12,429 bases of DNA from contig CAAFMG010000001.1 of the NCBI GenBank assembly GCA_900763965.1, positions 1-12,429 of the forward strand, written 5' to 3'. A model generated the notes under the pieces. The model searched no databases and was not told where the DNA came from. It saw only the letters and a program-made list of their open reading frames with translations. The position numbers were made by a program, and so were the translations under genes. Origin of the DNA: an uncultured Oscillospiraceae bacterium. Its GTDB lineage: Bacteria > Bacillota > Clostridia > Oscillospirales > Oscillospiraceae. This document shows, one piece after another, positions 7,261-12,429 of this stretch. Every line of letters begins with the position of its first letter. Within the stretch, counting starts at the first letter, position 1.

Positions 7261-9012
7261 ATGGCATTTGACGCATATTTTTTGTCGGCGGTGCTGGATG
7301 AGGTTCGCGCCCGGTGCCTGGGGGCAAGGGTGGAAAAGATCCACCAGCCCAGCCGGGATACCCTGATCCTGCATCTGCGGTGCCGGGAGGGCCGGGAAAA
7401 GCTGCTGTTTGCCGCCAATCCCACCGCGCCCCGCCTGCACCTGACCACCAGTTCCCCGGAAAACCCGGCGGAGCCGCCTATGTTCTGTATGCTCCTGCGC
7501 AAGCATCTGTCCGGGGCAAAGCTTTTGGATGTTGCCCAGCTTCCCATGGAGCGCTCTGCCGTCTTTACCTTTGACTGCACAGACGAAATGGGCTTCCCTG
7601 TGGAAAAAAAGCTGGTGGCCGAGCTGATGGGCCGCACCTGCAACCTGTATCTTCTGTCCCCGGAGGGACGGATTTTGGACTGTCTGCGCCGGATCGGTCT
7701 GGACGAGTCCGCCAAGCGCCCTGCCCTGCCGGGGCTTATCTACCAGCAGCCGGAAAAGGTTTCCAAGGAAGACCCGGCCCAGACGGAGGATTTTCTGCCT
7801 TTCCTCACCCGACCCGGAGCGGATCTTCTGGCTGACCGGCTGATGGATACCTTCGGCGGCCTGTCCCCCCTGGTCTGCCGGGAGGCGGCTTTGTTTGCCG
7901 CCGGGGATGTGGATGCCCGGGTGGAGGGGCTGGAAGCAGCAAACCTGGCGCATAAGCTGGCCCTTTTCTTCCGGGAACATCTTTCTCACCCCAGACCCTA
8001 TCTCTACTGTCTGCCTGACGGCACCCCCAAGCAGTACGCCTTCTGCCCCATCCGGCAGTACGGCGGCAGCTGTCAGGAGGCTGCATCCTTCGGCGCTCTG
8101 CTGGACAGCTACTACACCATCCGGGACCGGAAGGATGCCATGCGGCAGAAAAGCCAGGCGGTGCGCAAAACCGTCCAGAATCTCTGCTCCCGTCTGACCC
8201 GGAAGCTGGCCCTCCAGGAAAAAGAGCTGGAAGCCACCTATGACCGGGAGCGGCTGCGGCAGCTGGGGGACATTGTCACCGCCAACATTCACAAGATCGT
8301 CAAGGGACAGACCACCGTCTCCTGCGAGGATTTTTACGACCCGGATATGAAGATCATCCAGGTTCCCATCTCCCCCATTCTCTCCCCCCAGCAAAACGCC
8401 GCCAAATTCTACAAGGACTACGCCCGGATGAAGAATGCGGAAAAAGAGCTGACCCATCAGCTCCAGCTGGGACAGACGGAGCTTGGCTATCTGCAAAGCG
8501 TTCTGGAAGAACTGAACCGGGCCCAGACCGAGGCCGAGCTGGAGGAAATTCGGCTGGAGCTTCAGGAGAGCGGCTATCTCCGGCCGGACTCCGGCCGGAA
8601 GCGGGTCAAGCAGGGAAAGCTCCAGCCCATGCGGTTTGAATCCACCGATGGCTATCCCATCTATGTAGGCCGGAACAACCGGCAGAATGAGGAGCTGACC
8701 TTCCGTCTGGCCAGAAAGGACGATATCTGGTGCCACGCCAGCAAGGTTCCCGGCAGCCACGTCATCATCTCCTGCGGCGGCACCACGCCCCCGGACGACA
8801 CCCTGACCCAGGCCGCCCAGCTGGCAGCCTTCTACTCCGAAAACGGCAGCGGTCAGAACATCCCCGTGGACACCACCTCTGTCCGCCAGGTGAAAAAGCT
8901 CCCCGGCGGCAAGCCCGGCATGGTCATCTACCACACCTACAATACCGTCATCGTCAACCCCTACGGCGGGATTGTGGTGGATCCCCTGAATGCAGAGAAA
9001 AAAGAGCACTAA
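7261..9012 (+). CDS. rqcH: NFACT protein RqcH (Rqc2 homolog, ribosome quality control)
   Basis: The 583-residue protein starts MAFDAYFLSAVLDEVRARCL, typical of the NFACT-N domain. It continues through a PALPGLIYQQP segment (about 159-169), a central helical and coiled-coil part (about 285-435), and an NFACT-R (DUF814) domain at about 456-560. That domain contains YPIYVGRNNRQNE, DDIWCHASKVPGSHVI and near the end GMVIYHTYNTVIVNPYGG. RqcH binds stalled 50S subunits with peptidyl-tRNA and adds C-terminal alanine tails using tRNA-Ala, marking chains for degradation. Older annotations call it a fibronectin-binding protein. The start has aaagga upstream and lies 18 bp after uppP. The stop codon at 9010-9012 is formed at the junction with a MITE, but the reading frame appears unharmed. 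Confidence 0.95.
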   Translation: MAFDAYFLSAVLDEVRARCLGARVEKIHQPSRDTLILHLRCREGREKLLFAANPTAPRLHLTTSSPENPAEPPMFCMLLRKHLSGAKLLDVAQLPMERSAVFTFDCTDEMGFPVEKKLVAELMGRTCNLYLLSPEGRILDCLRRIGLDESAKRPALPGLIYQQPEKVSKEDPAQTEDFLPFLTRPGADLLADRLMDTFGGLSPLVCREAALFAAGDVDARVEGLEAANLAHKLALFFREHLSHPRPYLYCLPDGTPKQYAFCPIRQYGGSCQEAASFGALLDSYYTIRDRKDAMRQKSQAVRKTVQNLCSRLTRKLALQEKELEATYDRERLRQLGDIVTANIHKIVKGQTTVSCEDFYDPDMKIIQVPISPILSPQQNAAKFYKDYARMKNAEKELTHQLQLGQTELGYLQSVLEELNRAQTEAELEEIRLELQESGYLRPDSGRKRVKQGKLQPMRFESTDGYPIYVGRNNRQNEELTFRLARKDDIWCHASKVPGSHVIISCGGTTPPDDTLTQAAQLAAFYSENGSGQNIPVDTTSVRQVKKLPGGKPGMVIYHTYNTVIVNPYGGIVVDPLNAEKKEH

Positions 9013-9176
9013 GGCAACACCGCATAATTGCGTCTACGGACAGCAGCGGATCTTCTGTCCCAATCTTGCAGTTTGAAAAATCGGAAATACATACAGTATT
9101 CCTCGATTTTCCAAATTTTATCTTGGAACAAAATCTCTCGCTGTTGTCTCTTGCCGAATTATGCGGTGCTGCCTTA
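9010..9176. mobile_element. MITE-like foldback element flanked by TA, inserted at the rqcH stop codon
   Basis: Left end 9010-9029 and right end 9157-9176 are 20-bp inverted copies (taaggcaacaccgcataatt versus the same with one change). Imperfect pairing continues inward over most of the 163-bp core (9012-9174). Nothing in it looks coding. TA stands at each border, as in the TA target duplication of Tc1/mariner/IS630-type elements. Removing the core and one TA leaves the rqcH frame ending ...CAC TAA followed by aagaag, so the original stop is preserved. The parent transposase is not in the window. Confidence 0.8.
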
Positions 9177-9341
9177 AAAGAAGCGTGCCAAAAAATGCAA
9201 TATCACTAAGTTAGTGGCGCAGTCAGCAAGAGTATTTCTGTACCCATGGAAGGTTTCTGCTAAAATGACTTCTTGGCTTTCCTCACTGAACTGACGAACC
9301 CATTTATCAACATGCTTGCTGTCTGTGGTGAAACAGTACAT
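9174..9341 (-). pseudogene. possible relic of a minus-strand gene, unrecognised
   Basis: Reading leftward from 9341, a 55-codon frame encodes a segment with HVDKWVRQFSEESQEVILAE (residues 10-29) that looks like genuine protein. It then drifts and stops in the MITE border. It has no visible ribosome-binding site and overlaps the start of the integrase fragment on the other strand, so a recombination joint probably lies near 9315-9325. The rest of 9177-9315 shows nothing I can identify. The family is unknown and this may be chance. Confidence 0.3.
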
Positions 9342-9636
9342 TGAAAACTACTGCCTCCGCAACGGCATTGGCGCAAGGGATTTGATTTTCCCCATCACTG
9401 AGCGAGCCATTCAGAAACAGCTTGCCCTTGTCTGCGATTATCTTGGCTATGAGGGAATCGGAACGCACAGCTTCCGCAAGTGGTATGCAACAGAGATTTA
9501 CAAGGCGAATGGCTATGATATCGCTTTGGTGCAACGGCTTTTACAGCACAGCTCTGCCGCAGTTACTCAGCGCTATATTGGCATTGAGCCTCAGAGAATT
9601 GAAGAAGCGATTTCGAACTATGTGGATCTGATATAA
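9316..9636 (+). pseudogene. C-terminal half of a tyrosine recombinase (integrase), truncated
   Basis: The 106-residue frame holds the end of a phage/ICE-type integrase catalytic domain. It has H-x-x-R in GTHSFRKWYAT (about residues 49-59), the following helix, the conserved His in VQRLLQHSSAAVTQRY, and the catalytic Tyr in that RYIGIEP segment (about 91). The N-terminal arm, the core-binding domain and the first catalytic arginine are all missing. No ribosome-binding site precedes 9316, so it cannot be a working recombinase. Homology-like sequence begins around 9322. The N-terminal integrase fragment at 10472-11098 lies on the opposite strand about 1 kb away. The two could be halves of one gene separated by rearrangement or come from different elements. 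Confidence 0.8.
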
Positions 9637-9640
9637 AAAG

Positions 9641-9664
9641 TGGAGTGGACGAAAGTCCACTCCA
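9641..9664 (-). terminator. rho-independent terminator of the lipoprotein gene
   Basis: A perfect 10-bp stem (9641-9650 / 9655-9664) with a 4-base loop lies 6 bp past the lipoprotein stop. On the minus strand it is followed by ctttttatat, a good U-tract. It also sits 4 bp after the integrase fragment stop on the other strand, where the trailing tract is weaker. Confidence 0.88.
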
Positions 9665-9670
9665 AAATTG

Positions 9671-10321
9671 TTATCTGACACTTACAAAAAAATCTTCGGA
9701 TTCCCCGTTCGAGTTCGGCAGTGAAACTTTCACCTCCAACGGCTTATCCGCATTTTCCGAAACTTGGCTAGGCAGCTGGAAAATTCGCCCTTCTTTGATG
9801 GGGGTTCCTAAAACCTTCAAAGCAGTTGTAAAGCCTTGCTCTGCCTCAAAAGTATAACCATCATCATAAATTACAGAAATATTTCCATACGATGGAACCT
9901 CGCTATAAGGTGTAAAATGCTCTGCGTCCATAGTGGGGGCAACATCCGTTTTGCCAACATTTTTTAAGGAGAATGTAACAACAAGGCACGGATAATCCAT
10001 TGTGTCATTAAGAGCGCTTATGCCGAAAAAACTGTATCCAGGAAACATATCCTTTGCTTCAAGCTGCTTAACGTTGCCGACCATCGCATAAGCCGAAGGG
10101 TGAGAGGTAACATCTTCTAAAGTAACCCATTTAACTTCATCAATGACGCACTCCACGCTATCTGTTCCAAAAGCCTCACCAATAGCATATTTATCAGTTC
10201 CCGTAGTAGATACATCAGTAGCATTACCAGACCCCTTGTCTGCCGATGTTTTCCCACAAGCCGCAAGGCTCATACACAGTGCGAGTGCCAAGAGTAATGT
10301 GAAGGTTCGTTTCAGTTTCAT
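9671..10321 (-). CDS. secreted lipoprotein of unknown function, possibly DUF4352/DUF5067-like
   Basis: The 216-residue protein starts MKLKRTFTLLLALALCMSLA and has a lipobox LAAC with the lipidated cysteine at 22. A Ser/Thr/Gly-rich linker (about 24-42) leads into a beta-rich domain from about 45 to the end, with strands such as YPCLVVTFSLKNVGKTDV. That element resembles the Ig-like extracellular domains often attached to clostridial lipoproteins, but I cannot fix the family. I chose the ATG at 10321 because ggagg lies 7 bases upstream; the in-frame ATG at 10336 overlaps that site. It lies between two integrase relics, so it may be cargo of a mobile element. Its only visible promoter is upstream of a structured leader and terminator (10341-10537), so expression should depend on readthrough. 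Confidence 0.82.
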   Translation of the reverse strand: MKLKRTFTLLLALALCMSLAACGKTSADKGSGNATDVSTTGTDKYAIGEAFGTDSVECVIDEVKWVTLEDVTSHPSAYAMVGNVKQLEAKDMFPGYSFFGISALNDTMDYPCLVVTFSLKNVGKTDVAPTMDAEHFTPYSEVPSYGNISVIYDDGYTFEAEQGFTTALKVLGTPIKEGRIFQLPSQVSENADKPLEVKVSLPNSNGESEDFFVSVR

Positions 10322-10340
10322 TTCTCTTTCCTCCATAAAT

Positions 10341-10502
10341 AAAAAAGTGCGCAGCCGAAGCTACGCACCGAAAAACGCATAGCCTCATTTGCCGCGACGC
10401 AATTCATTCGAGCAAGCCCAAAGGATGCCAAAATGGAGGGTGCGTTTTTACCGAAGGTAAAAACACATCCTTTACACTTGCTCCATTATTGAATTGCGTC
10501 GC
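10341..10502 (-). ncRNA. candidate structured leader RNA / orphan riboswitch-like element (about 162 nt)
   Basis: Transcription predicted from 10502 gives an RNA with P1 = 10490-10502 / 10394-10406 (13 bp, perfect). After a small internal loop comes P2 = 10477-10483 / 10410-10416 (7 bp), then a 3x3 loop and P3 = 10466-10473 / 10420-10427 (8 bp). A side hairpin P4 = 10456-10464 / 10444-10452 (9 bp, loop 3) follows, with an unpaired segment gcaccctccattttgg at 10443-10428. The terminator at 10347-10368 and the lipoprotein ATG come next. All pairings are Watson-Crick by eye. I do not recognise the class. It could be a cis-regulator of the lipoprotein, a free small RNA, or a foldback DNA element that happens to be transcribed. 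Confidence 0.6.
10347..10368 (-). terminator. intrinsic terminator (UUCG loop) just upstream of the lipoprotein Shine-Dalgarno
   Basis: On the minus strand gtgcgtagc-ttcg-gctgcgcac forms a 9-bp stem with one mismatch and a c(UUCG)g tetraloop, followed directly by six T and ATTTA. The lipoprotein Shine-Dalgarno begins within about 12 bases of the T-run, leaving no room for a separate promoter. It therefore either ends a small RNA or gates expression of the gene. Confidence 0.85.
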
Positions 10503-11098
10503 AAGAATAGTATATCACAGCCACGCAAGAAATTCAATACAAGTTTACCATTATAACGACCTTCCTTTTTTCCTCTTGGCGTGGTATGATAGCCGAAAAT
10601 AAAGGAGAGAATGTTGTAATGGGGCTTGATGGATTTTTCGGCAAGGGGCTTGCCGTACTGCGTCCGATAGTCATTGCGAAGCCATGTTAAATACTGCGTG
10701 ATTTGGATGCCCGAAATTCCGCTCAGCAGCAGCTCTTCAAAATGTGGGCGCATGACCTTCAAAATGTTGGTGTACATGGCAACCGTAGAAGGGCGGTGGG
10801 AGCCGTCACGAACGCAAAGAGGAACCCAAACTTCATCTACGAACTGACCGAAGGTATAATCGGTCTTGCGCCCTTCTTGTTGCGCCTTTTGGCGTTCAAA
10901 GGCTTCCTTTTGCTCTGCCTCCCAAACCGCCGCCACCCGCTGCGCTTCTTTCCTTGCCTTTGCGGGGGTCATGTCCTCAGGAGGATTCCAGCGCATTGCT
11001 TTTGAAATTTGCCTGCCGTTTTCATCACGTCCCAAACACACACGAATCTTGTATGAAAGACGTTTGCCCCTTGTTCCTTCTTCTTTGATAGATGCCAT
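10472..11098 (-). pseudogene. N-terminal half of a tyrosine recombinase (integrase), truncated
   Basis: Starting at ATG 11098, with aaggaag 7 bases upstream, the 208-residue frame begins MASIKEEGTRGKRLSYKIRV, an arm-binding N-terminal domain (about 1-75). It continues with a SAM-like core-binding domain (about 80-170): TFGQFVDEVWVP, HRPSTVAMYTNIL and KSIKPHYNILSFIFGY. After Y170 (about 10589) the resemblance ends and the last 38 codons are unrelated sequence that includes a promoter and part of the structured RNA. The catalytic domain is absent, so the product could at most bind DNA. It lies just inside a tRNA-Ala fragment, the usual place for the integrase of a tRNA-targeting element. An upstream extension of the frame to 11299 only reads through the tRNA fragment and is not real. 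Confidence 0.82.
10509..10537 (-). promoter_or_regulatory. predicted promoter of the structured leader and lipoprotein
   Basis: On the minus strand TTGAAT (10537-10532), a 17-base spacer and TATACT (10514-10509) give a good sigma-A-type promoter. Seven bases after the -10 is G10502, the first base of stem P1. The promoter lies in DNA that follows the break in the integrase frame, so it is not part of the original integrase gene. Confidence 0.65.
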
Positions 11099-11203
11099 AA
11101 CTTCTTCCTTCCCACAGTAAGAAAGAAGAAATTGAGAAGGTCTGTTGTCCATTTGTTGTCCAAAGCGAAAATGCCCAGCACAAAACAGACTGAAAAGTAT
11201 AGA

Positions 11204-11237
11204 AAAACACTCGATTTCAAGCGAAATCGAGTGTTTT
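11204..11237 (-). terminator. rho-independent terminator directly after the tRNA-Ala fragment
   Basis: A perfect 15-bp stem (11204-11218 / 11223-11237) with a 4-base loop starts 1 base past the tRNA CCA end. On the minus strand it ends in gtgtttttct. A terminator this close fits the native end of a tRNA transcript carried along with the attachment site. Confidence 0.85.
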
Positions 11238-11238
11238 G

Positions 11239-11301
11239 TGGTGGAGATAAGCGGGATCGAACCGCTGACCTCTTGAATGCCATTGGGGCGCTCTCCCAAG
11301 C
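11239..11301 (-). pseudogene. 3' fragment of tRNA-Ala(GGC), probable attachment-site remnant
   Basis: On the minus strand the sequence ends tatctcc-a-cca, preceded by a perfect T arm (agcgg ttcgatc ccgct), and by the anticodon loop atggcat with anticodon GGC and its 3' stem strand tcaag. The D-arm-like ttgggagagcg is also present. The 5' anticodon strand is CCCCA where CTTGA is needed, giving three mismatches. The 5' acceptor and D strands are absent, replaced by unrelated sequence. It therefore cannot be a working tRNA. tRNA 3' ends are classic targets of tyrosine integrases, and an integrase N-terminus lies 140 bp away. The 133 bp from 11302 to 11434 shows no gene, only a 10-bp imperfect hairpin at 11403-11433. 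Confidence 0.85.
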
Positions 11302-11434
11302 AATACGGAAACGCACCCCAATATTTTGAAAGTTAGGGTGCAGCCGGGTGCTTGGAAGTGGAAAATGTTCACGATTCCCACCTACCGCAAGAAGATTCAC
11401 AGCTGCCGTTGTAACGCTTCCGGTTTACAATGGC

Positions 11435-12429
11435 TCACAGCTTGAATTTATCTACAGAAATGTCGATAAACCCGATCGGCTCATCTTGAAGGAACATCAC
11501 CATATAGATAGGAAAATATGTCAGCTTTCCATTCACCTTTATGTTATCGTTGGTAAAGACATAGGCTTCCTCGATTCCGTATTCATGGGCAGCCATCACG
11601 TTGTCCAGTGCCGAGTGCTTTTCATAGTCCTTTCCGCTTTTCACTTCAATGGGAAGCACCCGTCCGGCGTGTTCAATGACAAAATCCAGCTCGCCCTTTT
11701 TTTTGCTGTTGTAATAGTACAGGGGATAGCCATGGGCATGAAGTTCCTGGGCCACCACATTCTCGTAGACAGCGCCTTTGTTGACATCCTTTTCCTTGCT
11801 GACAATTTTCAATTTGCAGGCTTTTCCGTATATGGTGGTGAGCAATCCCACATCTGACAAAAACAGCTTGAACAGCGTACTTTTTTCGTTCAGCATCAGT
11901 GGCACTGTGGGTTCTGTCGTGTTAAACACGCCCAAAGCGACACCGGCTTTCCAAAGCCATGTGAAGCTGTCTTCTACCCTGTCATAGCGCAGCCCTTTCC
12001 TGATGTCCGCAATCATAAACCGCTTGTTCTTCTCATTCAATTCTGCCGGGATCAGCTCATAAATGTGTGTAATGATCAGCTTGCGGTTTTCCTCCTCATA
12101 CTGCGTAAAATCCAGCTTATACTGCTCGATGATGGCTCTGTGTTCATCCATTACATCGTCAATGTTGCCGGTTGTCCGGTATTTTTCCACTGCGGCAGGC
12201 ATACCGCCAATAATCAGATAGAGGTTGAACATTTCCATGATTTTACCGTGGATCATCTCATCTACAGGTGTTTTTGTGAAAAAAGCTTGCCGCAGTATTC
12301 TCAAAACAGGCTGGCCCACATGGAACACTTGCAGGAACTCCTCAAAATCCAGCGGGTACATATTGAGTGTCTGCAAATAGCCGACCGGTGCAGACTTCAA
12401 ATTCACGATTTCCACGCCCAACCGGGAAC
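11435..12429 (-). CDS. AAA (AAA_14) ATPase with DUF4143 domain, C-terminal part; start lies beyond the window
   Basis: About 330 residues are present and the frame runs open off the window edge. A TTG near 12421 is not a real start. The segment PVGYLQTLNMYPLDFEEFL is the usual end of the AAA_14 core, where the P-loop part lies outside. LYLIIGGMPAAVEKY follows and then a winged-helix-like DUF4143 region. The last third carries a PD-(D/E)xK-like signature: VYENVVAQEL, GELDFVIEHAG and LPIEVKSGKDYEKH. Such proteins are common in clostridial and gut Bacteroidetes accessory DNA and their function is poorly defined; nuclease activity is only suggested by the motif. It ends 134 bp from the tRNA-Ala fragment and probably belongs to the element or chromosome beyond it. 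Confidence 0.88.
   Translation of the reverse strand, partial: SRLGVEIVNLKSAPVGYLQTLNMYPLDFEEFLQVFHVGQPVLRILRQAFFTKTPVDEMIHGKIMEMFNLYLIIGGMPAAVEKYRTTGNIDDVMDEHRAIIEQYKLDFTQYEEENRKLIITHIYELIPAELNEKNKRFMIADIRKGLRYDRVEDSFTWLWKAGVALGVFNTTEPTVPLMLNEKSTLFKLFLSDVGLLTTIYGKACKLKIVSKEKDVNKGAVYENVVAQELHAHGYPLYYYNSKKKGELDFVIEHAGRVLPIEVKSGKDYEKHSALDNVMAAHEYGIEEAYVFTNDNIKVNGKLTYFPIYMVMFLQDEPIGFIDISVDKFKL

Noticed and set aside
7237..9009. 590-codon minus-strand frame opposite rqcH
   Set aside because: It is an antisense shadow of a clear RqcH gene, rich in Gly/Gln/His as expected from GC-rich codon complement, with no recognisable domain.
10394..10504. Integron attC site or CRISPR repeat at the foldback upstream of the lipoprotein
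   Set aside because: There are no attC core sites (GTTRRRY/RYYYAAC) and no regularly spaced repeats; a promoter and terminator frame it as a transcript instead.
11099..11299. N-terminal extension of the integrase frame
   Set aside because: The extra 67 codons read through the tRNA fragment and its terminator. ATG 11098 has a good ribosome-binding site and the proper integrase N-terminus.
11132..11329. A 65-codon plus-strand frame containing GGDKRDRTADLLNAI
   Set aside because: This is the well-known spurious translation of the reverse complement of a tRNA-Ala gene; it marks the tRNA fragment and is not a protein.

Overview
The window looks like chromosomal DNA of an anaerobic gut-type Clostridia bacterium, probably Oscillospiraceae/Ruminococcaceae. 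The reasons are moderately high GC, an M3 oligoendopeptidase, a Gram-positive style RqcH, PhoR/WalK-like two-component genes and clostridial integrase relics. This placement is an inference from protein flavour, not from a search.

Positions 1-9012 are core genome. A truncated M3 oligoendopeptidase (+) converges on a leftward series of genes across a strong bidirectional terminator (424-465). Read in their own direction on the minus strand, these are an OmpR-family response regulator (6221-5529), a sensor histidine kinase (5156-3735), a membrane-anchored HtrA protease (3715-2408), an acyl-ACP thioesterase (2292-1558) and CdsA phosphatidate cytidylyltransferase (1345-485). Together they read as an envelope-stress and membrane-lipid block. 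Regulator and kinase are unusually separated by 372 bp holding a terminator-like hairpin, two 76-bp tandem repeats and a separate kinase promoter. Divergently (+), uppP (undecaprenyl-diphosphatase) and rqcH (ribosome quality control) follow. The regulator/uppP intergenic region carries 11-bp-phased boxes of the kind OmpR-family regulators bind.

Positions 9010-11340 are an accessory region of decayed mobile DNA. A 163-bp foldback MITE flanked by TA sits exactly on the rqcH stop codon. Next come the C-terminal half of a tyrosine integrase (+), a secreted lipoprotein gene (-), the N-terminal half of a tyrosine integrase (-), and a 3' fragment of tRNA-Ala(GGC) with a terminator, which looks like an attachment site. 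The last stretch (11435-12429) is the C-terminal part of an AAA/DUF4143 ATPase whose start lies beyond the window.

The most interesting item is the DNA between the integrase relic and the lipoprotein gene. A good promoter has its predicted start at the first base of a 13-bp perfect stem. It would transcribe a 109-nt multi-stem RNA, a UUCG-capped intrinsic terminator, and then the lipoprotein Shine-Dalgarno. The RNA also contains segments complementary to the terminator arm and to that Shine-Dalgarno. This is the layout of a riboswitch or attenuator. I do not recognise it as a known class.
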